DNA of 64,000 nucleotides, taken from the NCBI GenBank assembly GCA_012960755.1, contig DUAT01000057.1, positions 659,334 through 723,333 of the forward strand. The letters run 5' to 3'. The position numbers and the translations under genes are program-made. The notes under the pieces were generated by a model that saw only the letters and a program-made list of their open reading frames with translations, was not told the origin of the DNA and did not search any database. Position 1 is the stretch's first letter. Each line of letters opens with the position of its first letter. This DNA comes from Gammaproteobacteria bacterium (lineage in GTDB: Bacteria > Pseudomonadota > Gammaproteobacteria > Pseudomonadales > Azotimanducaceae_A). This document shows positions 23,862 to 33,782 of the stretch, piece by piece.

Positions 23862-24295
23862 CAGAGTCAACACTCTGGCCCCTGGCCCTCTATTTTGCAT
23901 CAGTTTTGGTGATGGTCGTCATCATCCTCTCTCTTTCCTATATCATCGGCGAGAAATCTCCCATGAAACGCGCCACCGGCGAACCGTTTGAAGCTGGCGT
24001 TGTGCATATCGGCTCGGCGCAAATCCCCATCACTGTCGAGTTTTACCTGATCGCCATGTTCTTCGTCATATTCGATCTGGAGACGGTATTTATTTTCGCC
24101 TGGGCTGTTGCCTTCGACGAATTGGGTGTATTCGGTTATCTGGCGATTTCAGTATTCATTTTGGTTCTCGTCATCGCGCTGATTTACGAGTGGAAGTCCG
24201 GTGCTCTCGAATGGGGAGTCAAAACCCGAAAAGGATTGGCGCAATCCAAGGGGCTTCCTGAAGGTTTCGAATTACAGCGACTAGAGGATCAATAA
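23858..24295 (+). CDS. nuoA: NADH-quinone oxidoreductase subunit A
   Basis: A 145-residue membrane subunit of complex I with three helices. The conserved loop [41 protein letters not shown] contains the FDxE segment near the quinone site. It begins with GTG at 23858 and shares its last base with the first base of nuoB (stop TAA 24293-24295, ATG 24295). It is the first subunit gene of a 13-gene operon. Confidence 0.95.
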   Translation: MTESTLWPLALYFASVLVMVVIILSLSYIIGEKSPMKRATGEPFEAGVVHIGSAQIPITVEFYLIAMFFVIFDLETVFIFAWAVAFDELGVFGYLAISVFILVLVIALIYEWKSGALEWGVKTRKGLAQSKGLPEGFELQRLEDQ

Positions 24296-24933
24296 TGGAG
24301 TGGAGTCTCACCAAAGCCGATGAGAATATTCCCATTACAGAAGTCGACAGCGCACTCGATGAGCACCTGAAGCGTAATCTCATGGTGACAAGCCTTGAAG
24401 ACATGCTGGCCTGGGGCCGAAAAAACTCAATCTGGCCCTTCAACTTCGGCTTGTCCTGTTGTTACGTCGAATTTGCGACAGCCCTGACCAGCCGCTTCGA
24501 TATGTCCCGCTTCGGTTCAGAAGTTATGCGTGCAACGCCACGACAGGCTGATTTGATGATCATTACCGGGACCTGTTTTTTAAAAATGGCGCCCATCGTA
24601 CAGAGACTTTATGAGCAATTGCTCGAACCCAAGTGGGTCATTTCCATGGGCTCCTGTGCCAATTCCGGTGGCATGTATGACATTTACAGTGTCGTCCAGG
24701 GAGTAGACAAATTTCTGCCGGTAGACGTCTATGTACCCGGCTGCCCACCACGTCCAGACGCTTTTTTACAGGGTCTGATGATGTTGCAGGATGCCGTCGG
24801 TAAAGAACGACGCCCCCTCAGTTGGACGATCGGCGACCAGGGTGTGATAAAACCGGAAAAAACCAGTCAGCGCGATCTAAGGAATGACGAACGAATGAAG
24901 ACAACGGACTTAAGGGCGCCGGATAGTGTGTAG
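24295..24933 (+). CDS. nuoB: NADH-quinone oxidoreductase subunit B
   Basis: A 212-residue peripheral-arm subunit carrying the terminal [4Fe-4S] cluster N2 that reduces quinone. The ligand pattern is complete: the vicinal cysteines in LSCCYVEF, then [10 protein letters not shown] and [13 protein letters not shown]-terminal tail of about 35 residues after the conserved core is hydrophilic and variable. It is followed by a 35-nt spacer before nuoCD. Confidence 0.96.
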   Translation: MEWSLTKADENIPITEVDSALDEHLKRNLMVTSLEDMLAWGRKNSIWPFNFGLSCCYVEFATALTSRFDMSRFGSEVMRATPRQADLMIITGTCFLKMAPIVQRLYEQLLEPKWVISMGSCANSGGMYDIYSVVQGVDKFLPVDVYVPGCPPRPDAFLQGLMMLQDAVGKERRPLSWTIGDQGVIKPEKTSQRDLRNDERMKTTDLRAPDSV

Positions 24934-24968
24934 TTTTATATAGAAACGAGCGAGACGAACGAAAAGAT

Positions 24969-26735
24969 GTGGTCCAGGGGAACAGCGTGTCAGCAGTAGC
25001 GGTACAAGCAGTAGATGTTGGACGGGAACTTACTGAAAAGTTTCCCAATACGTCATTTCTATCCCAAAAAACCGCGGATGATATTCCCACCTTCTGGATA
25101 ACCCGAGAGTCACTCATCGACGTACTCGCGTTTCTGAAACGTGACTATGAGATGCTGTTCGATCTGTGTGGCGTCGATGAACGCATACGAGAAAACAGGG
25201 CAGGTCTACCGCCAAGTGAATTTACTGTCGTCTACCACCTTATCTCCTTCCGGTCCTGGCGCGATATCCGTCTGAAAATCGCCCTTGCCGAACCGGACCT
25301 GGATGTACCCAGCGTTATAAGAGTCTACCCCAATGCCAATTGGTATGAGCGGGAAGCCTGGGACATGTTCGGTATCACCTTTACCGACCACCCAAACCTG
25401 TTCCGGATCCTGCTTCCGCCTACCTGGGAAGGTCACGCGCTGCGCAAAGACCATCCTGCCCGGGCAACAGAACTGGAACCATTCAGGATGGACGATAAAC
25501 GCCAGGACAAAGAACAGGATGCCCTGCGATTTCGACCCGAAGACTGGGGAATGAAGCGAAAAAACGATACCACGGAGTTTATGTTCCTTAACCTGGGTCC
25601 CAATCATCCTTCAGTGCATGGAGTATTTCGAATCGTTCTGCAGCTTGATGGCGAAGTTGTGGTCGATGCACTGCCGGAAATCGGCTATCACCATCGTGGT
25701 GCAGAAAAAATGGCTGAACGTCAATCCTGGCATTCGTACATTCCTTACACTGATCGTATCGACTATTTGGGCGGGGTTATGAACAACCTCCCGTATGTCA
25801 TGGCGGTCGAAAAGCTTGCCGGGATCGAAGTACCCGAACGGGCCAAGGTGATTCGCATTATGATGGCCGAGGTCTTTCGAATACTGAGCCACCTGCTGTT
25901 CTACGGTACATTTCTCCAGGATGTCGGGCAGATGTCTCCTGTTTTATATATGTTTTCAGATCGTGAAAAACTCTTTCGTATTGTCGAAGCCATCACCGGA
26001 GGTCGCATGCATCCTGCCTGGTTCCGCATCGGTGGCGTTGCCCAGGATCTGCCTAAGGGCTGGGATAAAATGTTCAGGGATTTTCTCGATTGGATGCCTG
26101 CCCGACTCGTGCATTACGAAAGAATGTCAATGCGCAACAGCATCGTTAAACAGCGGACGAAACATATTGGGGTTTACACCCAGGCTGAGGCAATGGACTG
26201 GGGCATTACCGGCCCAGGCATGCGCGCCACGGGAATCGACTTCGATATGCGCCGGGATCGCCCCTATGGTGGTTATGACCAGTTTGATTTTGAAGTACCG
26301 GTGTATCACAACGGTGACTGCTTTGACCGCGCGATGATCAGGGTAGACGAAATAGTACAGAGCCTGAGCATTATCGAGCAGTGCGTCAACAACATGCCAG
26401 AAGGTCCCTATAAGTCCGACCATCGACTCACGACGCCGCCGGTAAAAGAACGCACCATGTACGATATCGAAACGCTGATCCACCACTTTCTCAATGTGAG
26501 CTGGGGACCTGTTATTCCGGCAGGTGAGTGTAGTGTGACAATTGAGGCGACGAAGGGAAATAACATGTATTACCTCACCAGCGATGGTGGAACAACATCA
26601 TACCGAACGCGAATCCGAACCCCCTCTTTTCCACATTTACAACAGATACCGTTAATTAGCCGGGGATTGATGATCGCGGATCTGATCGCGATTATTGCCA
26701 GTATTGATTTCGTGATGGCGGACGTAGACCGATGA
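24969..26735 (+). CDS. nuoCD: NADH-quinone oxidoreductase fused subunit C/D
   Basis: A 588-residue fusion: the NuoC (30-kDa) domain in about residues 1-190 ([31 protein letters not shown]) and the NuoD (49-kDa) domain from about residue 200 ([23 protein letters not shown]), which forms the quinone pocket with NuoB. The fused form is typical of E. coli and many other gammaproteobacteria. The frame opens with GTG at 24969; a second GTG at 24987 lies closer behind GGGGA and could be the real start. The stop lies inside the first unit of a 16-bp tandem repeat. Confidence 0.96.
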   Translation: MVQGNSVSAVAVQAVDVGRELTEKFPNTSFLSQKTADDIPTFWITRESLIDVLAFLKRDYEMLFDLCGVDERIRENRAGLPPSEFTVVYHLISFRSWRDIRLKIALAEPDLDVPSVIRVYPNANWYEREAWDMFGITFTDHPNLFRILLPPTWEGHALRKDHPARATELEPFRMDDKRQDKEQDALRFRPEDWGMKRKNDTTEFMFLNLGPNHPSVHGVFRIVLQLDGEVVVDALPEIGYHHRGAEKMAERQSWHSYIPYTDRIDYLGGVMNNLPYVMAVEKLAGIEVPERAKVIRIMMAEVFRILSHLLFYGTFLQDVGQMSPVLYMFSDREKLFRIVEAITGGRMHPAWFRIGGVAQDLPKGWDKMFRDFLDWMPARLVHYERMSMRNSIVKQRTKHIGVYTQAEAMDWGITGPGMRATGIDFDMRRDRPYGGYDQFDFEVPVYHNGDCFDRAMIRVDEIVQSLSIIEQCVNNMPEGPYKSDHRLTTPPVKERTMYDIETLIHHFLNVSWGPVIPAGECSVTIEATKGNNMYYLTSDGGTTSYRTRIRTPSFPHLQQIPLISRGLMIADLIAIIASIDFVMADVDR

Positions 26736-26787
26736 TGACGTGGATCGATGATGATGTGGACCGATGATGATGTGGACCGATGATAAA
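26724..26787. repeat. Four-copy 16-bp tandem repeat at the nuoCD-nuoE junction
   Basis: Four tandem 16-nt units run from 26724 to 26787, with consensus gtggaccgatgatgat: copies 2 and 3 differ at one position, copies 1 and 4 at two or three. The first unit contains the nuoCD stop codon, so the array grew by duplication of the 3' end of the gene and does not change the protein. It extends the nuoCD-nuoE spacer to 84 nt inside an otherwise compact operon. Confidence 0.85.
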
Positions 26788-26819
26788 GTGTCAAAAACCC
26801 AGATATAGAAGAAACGTAA

Positions 26820-27362
26820 ATGAGTGAGGCAGTAAACAACAGTTTGATCAATGCGCTATCCGATGCAGAGATCAGTGAGATTGAAGCCGAGATCAGCCAT
26901 CTGCCTGACCGGCGTTCCGCTGCTATTGATGCACTTAAAATCGTTCAAAGGCACAGAGGCTGGGTATCGGACAGCAGTCTGTCGAGCATTGCAAAATTGT
27001 TGGGGATGTCAGAAGCTGAACTGGACGGCATTGCAACCTTTTATAATCTTATCTATCGCAAGCCTGTCGGAGACAAGGTTATTTTGTATTGCGACAGCGT
27101 CACCTGCTGGATTATGGGGGGAGACAATTTATCCAGGAAGATCAAATCCAAACTGAATATCGAATACGGTGAAACCACAGCGGACAACAAATATACCTTG
27201 CTGCCGGTGACCTGTCTTGGAGACTGCGATCATGCCCCGGCAATGATGGTCGGTGATGAATTGCATCATGACCTGACGGAACAGAGCATCGATAGCTTGT
27301 TCAGCGATGCAAGTGACGATACGTCTAACAATCCAATCGGGGGCGAGACATCAAATGACTGA
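26820..27362 (+). CDS. nuoE: NADH-quinone oxidoreductase subunit E
   Basis: A 180-residue subunit with the thioredoxin-like [2Fe-2S] (N1a) fold. The four ligands are in LYCDSVTCWIMGG (two cysteines) and PVTCLGDCDHAPAMM (two cysteines). It works with NuoF in the NADH-oxidising module. A C-terminal tail of about 20 residues is acidic. Its stop overlaps the nuoF start by 8 nt. Confidence 0.95.
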   Translation: MSEAVNNSLINALSDAEISEIEAEISHLPDRRSAAIDALKIVQRHRGWVSDSSLSSIAKLLGMSEAELDGIATFYNLIYRKPVGDKVILYCDSVTCWIMGGDNLSRKIKSKLNIEYGETTADNKYTLLPVTCLGDCDHAPAMMVGDELHHDLTEQSIDSLFSDASDDTSNNPIGGETSND

Positions 27363-28653
27363 AACGCCGTTAACCCGTAACATAGCCCCAGACAAAGGTC
27401 CCACGGACCTCGCTGCCTATGAAGCTAATGGCGGTTATGACGCGGTTCGAAAGTCTGTCGGCCAGTCAACACCGGATGATGTGCTTGAAATTATCAAGGA
27501 CTCCAATCTACGAGGCAGAGGTGGCGCAGGTTTTCCTACCGGGATGAAATGGAGCTTCGTACCAAAACCTGACCCAGTGCAATCTCCCGGACATCGTTAC
27601 CTGGTGGCGAATGCAGACGAAATGGAACCCGGTACCTTCAAAGACAGATTGCTTATGGAATTTGATCCGCATCAATTGATAGAAGGTATGGTGCTGTCGG
27701 CCTACACCCTCTCGGCAGATGTGGGTTATATCTTTATCCGCGATGAATATCATGTTGCCATCAAACGCCTGCGGGATGCCATCAAGGAAGCTGAAAACAA
27801 GAATTTACTCGGTGACCGGATCCTTGGATCGGACTTTAACTTTCACCTTTATGTCCATATTAGTGCCGGTCGTTATATCTGCGGCGAAGAAACCGCGTTA
27901 CTGAACTCTTTGGAAGGTAAGCGGGCAACGCCGCGCGCCAAGCCTCCATTTCCACAAGTGAGTGGTCTCTGGGGACGACCGACGATTGTTAATAATGTAG
28001 AGACCCTTTGCAATATTCCCCACATCATCGCAAACGGTCCTGACTGGTTTAAGTCCCTGGGCCTGGGCAGTGACGGCGGCACTAAATTATTCGGTGCCAG
28101 TGGTCGGGTAAAGAATCCTGGTTGCTGGGAACTGCCCATGGGCACCACCATCCGGGAAATCCTAGAAGAACGTGCCGGTGGCATGAAAGATGGCTATGGG
28201 CTGAAGGGCTTTCTACCTGGTGGCGCATCGACAGATTTCCTGGTCGCAGAGCATCTTGATTTACCGATGGAATACGAATCCATCATGAAGGCCGGTAGCC
28301 GCATGGGTACGGGCACGATGATTATTCTGGACGACAGAACCTGTCCTGTTGGCATGATCGCGAACCTGGAGAAGTTTTTTGCCCGGGAGTCCTGCGGCTT
28401 TTGTACGCCCTGCAGAGAAGGTTTACCCTGGGTTCAGCAAATACTCGATGGCATTGAGGCGGGTGAAGGTAGCCTCAGGGATATTGAGATACTGGAACGA
28501 CAGTCACAGTTTATTGGCGCTATTGGTAACACCCACTGCGCCCACGCACCAGGGGCGATGGAACCCCTGGTCAGCGGTTTGAAATATTTCCGCGACGACT
28601 TTATAAGTCATATCGAAAACAAACAATGTCAATATGCAGTCGGAGGGGCCTGA
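27355..28653 (+). CDS. nuoF: NADH-quinone oxidoreductase subunit F
   Basis: A 432-residue subunit that binds NADH, FMN and cluster N3. It shows GRGGAGFPTGMKW (FMN/NADH loop), NADEMEPGTFKDR, HISAGRYICGEETALLNSLEG and the N3 ligands ESCGFCTPCREG plus a downstream cysteine in NTHCAHAPGA. ATG at 27355 gives the normal N terminus; the frame could open 48 nt earlier but that part is out-of-family and inside nuoE. It overlaps nuoG by one base (stop TGA 28651-28653). Confidence 0.96.
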   Translation: MTETPLTRNIAPDKGPTDLAAYEANGGYDAVRKSVGQSTPDDVLEIIKDSNLRGRGGAGFPTGMKWSFVPKPDPVQSPGHRYLVANADEMEPGTFKDRLLMEFDPHQLIEGMVLSAYTLSADVGYIFIRDEYHVAIKRLRDAIKEAENKNLLGDRILGSDFNFHLYVHISAGRYICGEETALLNSLEGKRATPRAKPPFPQVSGLWGRPTIVNNVETLCNIPHIIANGPDWFKSLGLGSDGGTKLFGASGRVKNPGCWELPMGTTIREILEERAGGMKDGYGLKGFLPGGASTDFLVAEHLDLPMEYESIMKAGSRMGTGTMIILDDRTCPVGMIANLEKFFARESCGFCTPCREGLPWVQQILDGIEAGEGSLRDIEILERQSQFIGAIGNTHCAHAPGAMEPLVSGLKYFRDDFISHIENKQCQYAVGGA

Positions 28654-31391
28654 TGCCAACGATCAAGGTTGATGGGCAAGATCTCGAAGTCAAGGCAGGT
28701 GTAAACCTCCTCGAAGCCCTGCTATCAGCCGGTATTGACCTCCCCTATTTTTGCTGGCATCCAGCCATGGGCAGCGTTGGCGCCTGTCGTCAATGTGCTG
28801 TCGTTCAGTACGCCAACGACGAGGATACCCGTGGGCGCATCGTGATGGGCTGTATGACGCCGGTTACAGAGGGTGCGATGTTTTCTGTACAGACCGAAAA
28901 TGCTGTGATGTTCAGGGACTCGGTGATTGAAAACCTGATGCTGAACCACCCCCACGACTGCCCTGTCTGTGAGGAAGGCGGGGAATGTCATCTGCAGGAC
29001 ATGACCGTGATGGTTGGGCATAGCAGTCGTCGCTATGAGGGCAAGAAAACCACCTTCAACAATCAGTACCTGGGCCCATTCATCGGTCACGAAATGAACC
29101 GTTGCATCACCTGTTATCGCTGCGTGCGCTACTACCAGGATTATTCCGGCGGGCATGACCTCAGCGCATTTGCCTCAAGAGACCGGGTCTTTTTTGGCCG
29201 CTCTGACGATGGCGTTCTGGAGAACGAGTTTGCGGGGAACCTTGTTGAGGTTTGCCCGACTGGAGTATTTACCGATAAAACTCTATCGAAGCACTACACC
29301 CGCAAGTGGGATTTACAATCCGCACCTACTGTTTGCACTGGCTGTGCGCTCGGGTGCAATACATATACCTCAGAACGATATGGCCAAATACGCCGGGTCC
29401 ATAACCGATATCATCACGAGGTCAACGGATACTTCCTCTGTGATCGTGGCAGGTTCGGTGCTGGCTACGTCAGCTCCAACCGGCGTATTCCCCAGTCCGG
29501 GATTCGAAATGCCGGGGGTTTATACGACCCGGTAAATCTCGAAGCAGCGATATCGAAAATAACGGAAATGATCTCTTCCAGCGCCAAAATCGTCGGTATC
29601 GGCTCACCCCGGGCCAGCCTGGAAGCAAACCATGCACTTAGGGACCTGGTGGGAAGCGAAAATTATTGCAACGGGATGACCGACACTGACCGTGAGCTAC
29701 ACGGAATTATCCTCGACGCTCTAAGCAGTGACCTGGTTACACCAACGCTGGCTGATATCGAAGATTATGATGCGATTCTGGTACTGGGTGAAGACGTGAC
29801 CAATCATGCCCCAAGACTGGCCCTGTCCATACGCCAGGCAACGCGAAATCGAAGCGCTGAAATGGCCGATGCCACGCAGATTGCACTCTGGCATGACGCG
29901 GCGGTCAGGGAGCTGGCGCAGCATGATCGCAGCTCCCTGATAGTAGCGACACCGGTGGAAGACAGACTGGATGAAGTTGCGAGTCAGGTACTGCGACTCA
30001 AACCATCAGATATTTCGCAATTGGGATTTGATATTGCTGAAAGCCTCTCGAACAGCAGCCTCTCAGACAGCAACAGCAGCGAGACATCGGCGGAGACTGC
30101 GTCCATCGTGACGGCCCTGACAAATGCCAAACGCCCTTTGATTGTCTCAGGCACCAGTCTCCAGAATGCCAATATTATGAAAGCCGCCGTCAACGTCGCG
30201 CTGGCGTTAAAGACAAATAACCCTGAAACAGGACTCTTTTTATGTGCCAGCGAATGCAACAGTGTCGGAGTTGCAATACTCGACAATCAAGGCTCACTCA
30301 CAGGGCTACTTGCGTCTGAACCCGACATGGTTGTTCTGCTGGAGAATGATCTAGCCCCCAGACTGGGCCAGGGCTTCGAAAGCCAAGTCTCAAAAATAGC
30401 AAACCTCGTGGTCATCGATCATCTGGACAATGCATCAACTTCTGCTTCCCATATTGTTTTACCCGCTGCAACATTTGCTGAGGCCGAGGGCACTTATGTC
30501 AACAACGAAGGCCGGGCACAACGCTCCATGGCGGTTTATAAACCCAAAGGAGATATTCAGGCCAGTTACCATTTAATGGATGCTATCCAGCTTGGTGCGA
30601 AAGGAGTCATAAACGACGGGGCGAGTACTGAACTGAGATCGTCAACAGAAATACGCCACGACCTGGTGAATCAACACCCTGTACTTCGCGGCATTATTGA
30701 CGCCGCACCGGAAGCCGACTTTCGAATCGAAGGCAGTAAGTCTTCGCGTATGACCCATCGAGCGAGTGGTCGTACCGCAATGCTGGCAAATATTTCAGTA
30801 CACGAACCAAAACAGCCGGTGGATAGTGAATCCGCGATGGCGTTCACCATGGAAGGTGTTCAGCAACAAACCCCGGCAAGCTTGCGGGCATACACCTGGT
30901 CACCGGGCTGGAATTCAAACCAGTCAATCCACAAGTTTCAAAGCGAGATTGGTGGTTCTGATACCGGCGGGGACACAGGTGTCATATTGATTGCACCCAA
31001 TGAGAGCTTAACACCCTATACAATCGGTCAGATCGACCGGGGCACCCTCGTTGCCAAACTTCATATATTTGGCAGCGACGAATTGTCCGCAAATTCCGAA
31101 GAACTGTCGCAGTTAATTCCCAGGCCATATATCCGCCTGAGCTCATTGAACGCGAACGCGTTGGGTGTCAGCAATGGCGACGGCGTCAGCTGTCAAACCC
31201 AGGGGGGCGAATTGCAAATGGCTGTCATTGTTGATGACAATCTACCGGTCGATTGCATGGTGTACCCACGAATCCCGGCAACCGCACAACTAAATGGCAT
31301 TGAGTCGATCGAACTCTCAAAGATAACGGAATGGGTGAGCGACCTGAATCCGCTTTCTCCGAAACTAATCACTACAGATAGGACTTCCTGA
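28653..31391 (+). CDS. nuoG: NADH-quinone oxidoreductase subunit G
   Basis: A 912-residue electron-chain subunit. The N-terminal ferredoxin part has CWHPAMGSVGACRQC ([2Fe-2S]), then HDCPVCEEGGECHLQ and CITCYRCVRYYQ ([4Fe-4S]). The additional N7-type cluster ligands CTGCALGCNT and YFLCDRGRFG are present, as in E. coli NuoG. The remainder is a molybdopterin-oxidoreductase-like domain. The GGAGG-preceded ATG at 28653 is preferred over the upstream ATG at 28626. It is followed without spacing by nuoH. Confidence 0.95.
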   Translation: MPTIKVDGQDLEVKAGVNLLEALLSAGIDLPYFCWHPAMGSVGACRQCAVVQYANDEDTRGRIVMGCMTPVTEGAMFSVQTENAVMFRDSVIENLMLNHPHDCPVCEEGGECHLQDMTVMVGHSSRRYEGKKTTFNNQYLGPFIGHEMNRCITCYRCVRYYQDYSGGHDLSAFASRDRVFFGRSDDGVLENEFAGNLVEVCPTGVFTDKTLSKHYTRKWDLQSAPTVCTGCALGCNTYTSERYGQIRRVHNRYHHEVNGYFLCDRGRFGAGYVSSNRRIPQSGIRNAGGLYDPVNLEAAISKITEMISSSAKIVGIGSPRASLEANHALRDLVGSENYCNGMTDTDRELHGIILDALSSDLVTPTLADIEDYDAILVLGEDVTNHAPRLALSIRQATRNRSAEMADATQIALWHDAAVRELAQHDRSSLIVATPVEDRLDEVASQVLRLKPSDISQLGFDIAESLSNSSLSDSNSSETSAETASIVTALTNAKRPLIVSGTSLQNANIMKAAVNVALALKTNNPETGLFLCASECNSVGVAILDNQGSLTGLLASEPDMVVLLENDLAPRLGQGFESQVSKIANLVVIDHLDNASTSASHIVLPAATFAEAEGTYVNNEGRAQRSMAVYKPKGDIQASYHLMDAIQLGAKGVINDGASTELRSSTEIRHDLVNQHPVLRGIIDAAPEADFRIEGSKSSRMTHRASGRTAMLANISVHEPKQPVDSESAMAFTMEGVQQQTPASLRAYTWSPGWNSNQSIHKFQSEIGGSDTGGDTGVILIAPNESLTPYTIGQIDRGTLVAKLHIFGSDELSANSEELSQLIPRPYIRLSSLNANALGVSNGDGVSCQTQGGELQMAVIVDDNLPVDCMVYPRIPATAQLNGIESIELSKITEWVSDLNPLSPKLITTDRTS

Positions 31392-32344
31392 TGGAAGAAC
31401 TCATTATCTATCTGGTTATCTACGGTACCTTATTGGGTGCATTTGCAGTTGCTGCCGTTTTGGTCTGGTTTGAACGCCGCCTGCTGGGCATCTGGCAGGA
31501 TCGCCTGGGTCCAAATCGTGTCGGCCCTTTCGGTATTGGCCTTGCTCTGGCTGATGTCATCAAACTATTGGCAAAGGAAGACTGGGTTCCACCCTTCGCA
31601 GACAAATTTGTGTTTACATTTGCACCCACGGCAATTGTGATGGCAATGCTCCTGGGTTTCGCGGTTGTGCCTTACACTGCTGAACTGCATATTGCTGACC
31701 TGAATATTGGCCTGTTGTTCTTCCTGGGCATGACTTCCCTGGCAGTTTACAGTGTCCTGTTGGGTGGTCTGGCATCGAACAACAAGTACGCCTTGATCGG
31801 TGGGCTTCGTTCTGCCGCACAAATGGTGAGCTACGAAGTATTTATGGGCTTGTCACTGATGGGTGTTGTCATGATCAGCGGCTCCTTCAGCCTCGTCGAC
31901 ATCGTCAATACCCAGGCGGAACACGGCTGGTTCGTCATCAGCCAGTTCCTGGGATTTATTGTCTTTCTCATTGCCGGGATCGCAGAGAGTCATCGTTTAC
32001 CGTTCGACCTGCCGGAAGCAGAACACGAGCTCATTGCAGGTTTCCACACCGAGTACTCCGGCATGAAATTCGGCATGTTCATGCTGGGAGAGTACCTGGG
32101 CCTGTTACTCATTTCTTCGATGATCATTACCATCTTCTTCGGAGGCTGGCTGGGGCCTGATTTTCTTCCCGGTTTTTTCTGGTTCGGGTTAAAGACATTT
32201 ATTGTAGTTTGTTTCTTTATTCTGCTGCGCGCCGGTATTCCACGGCCCAGATACGACCAGCTCATGTCGTTTGGCTGGAAGGTGATGTTACCCCTGACCC
32301 TGGTAAACCTGCTAGTCACAGGCGCGGTGATTTTATGGCTGTGA
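31391..32344 (+). CDS. nuoH: NADH-quinone oxidoreductase subunit H
   Basis: A 317-residue, eight-helix subunit that joins the arms and lines the quinone tunnel. Conserved blocks are VWFERRLLGIWQDRLGPNRVGPFG, LADVIKLLAKEDW and the acidic loop ESHRLPFDLPEAEHELIAGFHTEYSG. It overlaps the stop of nuoG by one base (TGATGG). A 36-nt gap precedes nuoI. Confidence 0.96.
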   Translation: MEELIIYLVIYGTLLGAFAVAAVLVWFERRLLGIWQDRLGPNRVGPFGIGLALADVIKLLAKEDWVPPFADKFVFTFAPTAIVMAMLLGFAVVPYTAELHIADLNIGLLFFLGMTSLAVYSVLLGGLASNNKYALIGGLRSAAQMVSYEVFMGLSLMGVVMISGSFSLVDIVNTQAEHGWFVISQFLGFIVFLIAGIAESHRLPFDLPEAEHELIAGFHTEYSGMKFGMFMLGEYLGLLLISSMIITIFFGGWLGPDFLPGFFWFGLKTFIVVCFFILLRAGIPRPRYDQLMSFGWKVMLPLTLVNLLVTGAVILWL

Positions 32345-32380
32345 AACATTTCATTATGGGATTATTGTGGAGTTAGCGTC

Positions 32381-32917
32381 GTGAACAAGATGATAGATAT
32401 CGTCTGGAGCCAGATCGACACCCTCTACCAGGTGTTGAAGCATACATTTACTCCCGCCGATACCGTGCAGTACCCGGAGGAAATGCCTTACCTTGCACCA
32501 CGTTACCGGGGTCGTATTGTGCTGACCCGGGATCCGGACGGTAATGAGCGTTGCGTGGCTTGTAACCTGTGCGCTGTTGCTTGCCCGGTTGACTGTATTG
32601 CGTTGCAGAAGACCGAGGACGAGGACGGTCGCTGGTACCCTGAATTCTTCAGGATTAACTTCTCTCGCTGCGTAATGTGCGGCATGTGTGAAGAGGCGTG
32701 CCCCACCTATTCGATCCAACTGACACCTGATTTCGAAATGTGCGAATACGATCGACAGAATATGGTCTACGAAAAAGAACATTTGCTGATTGATGGGCAA
32801 GGTAAGTACCCGGGATACAGTTTTTACAATGTAGCCGGTAAATCGATTAAGGACAAAGACAAGGGCGAAGCGCTCAACGAAGCACCGCCCATAGATGTAA
32901 GGAGCCTTCTGCCCTGA
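32381..32917 (+). CDS. nuoI: NADH-quinone oxidoreductase subunit I
   Basis: A 178-residue ferredoxin-like subunit with two [4Fe-4S] clusters (N6a, N6b): [16 protein letters not shown] and [16 protein letters not shown]. It starts with GTG at 32381 after a GGAGT. It relays electrons from NuoG to NuoB. Confidence 0.96.
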   Translation: MNKMIDIVWSQIDTLYQVLKHTFTPADTVQYPEEMPYLAPRYRGRIVLTRDPDGNERCVACNLCAVACPVDCIALQKTEDEDGRWYPEFFRINFSRCVMCGMCEEACPTYSIQLTPDFEMCEYDRQNMVYEKEHLLIDGQGKYPGYSFYNVAGKSIKDKDKGEALNEAPPIDVRSLLP

Positions 32918-32935
32918 CGGGTAGACTGGGATTTT

Positions 32936-33466
32936 ATGCTCGAACTTGGACTTTTTTATACAGCGGCTACCATCTCACTGATCTCAACCATACTGTCAGT
33001 GACCCGATACAATGCCGCCCATGCGTTGATCTACCTGATCATCTCGTTACTGGGTTCTGCAATTATCTTTTATCTCGTTGGGGCCCCGTTCGCCGCAGCG
33101 CTCGAGATACTGATCTACGCGGGTGCCATTATGGTGCTGTTCGTTTTCGTCATCATGATGTTAAACCTGGGAGAGACAGGAGATGACCTGGAGCATCGCT
33201 GGCTTCAACCGGGCATGTGGATTTTTCCATCGATTCTCTGTCTCGCCCTGCTCGGCGAAATGATCTATATCCTGTCTTCCGGCGACCGACTGCTTGGCGG
33301 TCAGGTGATTGGACCCAAGACCGTGGGTATTGAATTGTTTGGTCCTTATGTGCTGGCGGTAGAGATTGCCTCCATGTTGTTACTTGCAGGTCTTGTGGGC
33401 GCTTATCACCTGGGGCGCAGGTACCTGTTTGAAGCCAGGCCTAGTGAAGGGGGGCAGTCATCATGA
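32936..33466 (+). CDS. nuoJ: NADH-quinone oxidoreductase subunit J
   Basis: A 176-residue, five-helix membrane subunit. [16 protein letters not shown] (here [12 protein letters not shown]) and the pi-bulge helix [17 protein letters not shown] are conserved. It overlaps nuoK by 4 nt. Confidence 0.95.
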   Translation: MLELGLFYTAATISLISTILSVTRYNAAHALIYLIISLLGSAIIFYLVGAPFAAALEILIYAGAIMVLFVFVIMMLNLGETGDDLEHRWLQPGMWIFPSILCLALLGEMIYILSSGDRLLGGQVIGPKTVGIELFGPYVLAVEIASMLLLAGLVGAYHLGRRYLFEARPSEGGQSS

Positions 33467-33780
33467 CAGAAGCCGTCGTTATACCCCTCGAGCACGGTTT
33501 ATTGCTGGCCGCAGTTTTATTCGCCATCGGCCTCGGTGGCGTGATGGTTCGTCGTAATATCATCCTGATTCTAATGTCCCTTGAAATCATGCTGAACGCC
33601 TGTGCACTGGCTTTTGTGCTTGCAGGCGCTCGCTGGGGACAGGCGGACGGTCAGATCATGTTCATGCTGATCCTGAGTATCGCGGCTGCAGAAGTCGCGG
33701 TGGGACTGGGCTTGCTGCTGCAGGTTCACCGTCGATTCGGCACTTTGGATATAGACCGTGCCAACAGGATGAGGGGTTAA
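33463..33780 (+). CDS. nuoK: NADH-quinone oxidoreductase subunit K
   Basis: A 105-residue, three-helix membrane subunit with two membrane glutamates for proton transfer: [19 protein letters not shown] and the later [12 protein letters not shown]. The start codon overlaps the nuoJ stop (ATGA). Confidence 0.95.
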   Translation: MTEAVVIPLEHGLLLAAVLFAIGLGGVMVRRNIILILMSLEIMLNACALAFVLAGARWGQADGQIMFMLILSIAAAEVAVGLGLLLQVHRRFGTLDIDRANRMRG

Positions 33781-33782
33781 CC

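Noticed and set aside
28626..28652. Upstream ATG for nuoG
   Set aside because: It lies inside nuoF, and the ATG at 28653 has a proper GGAGG and the conserved N terminus.
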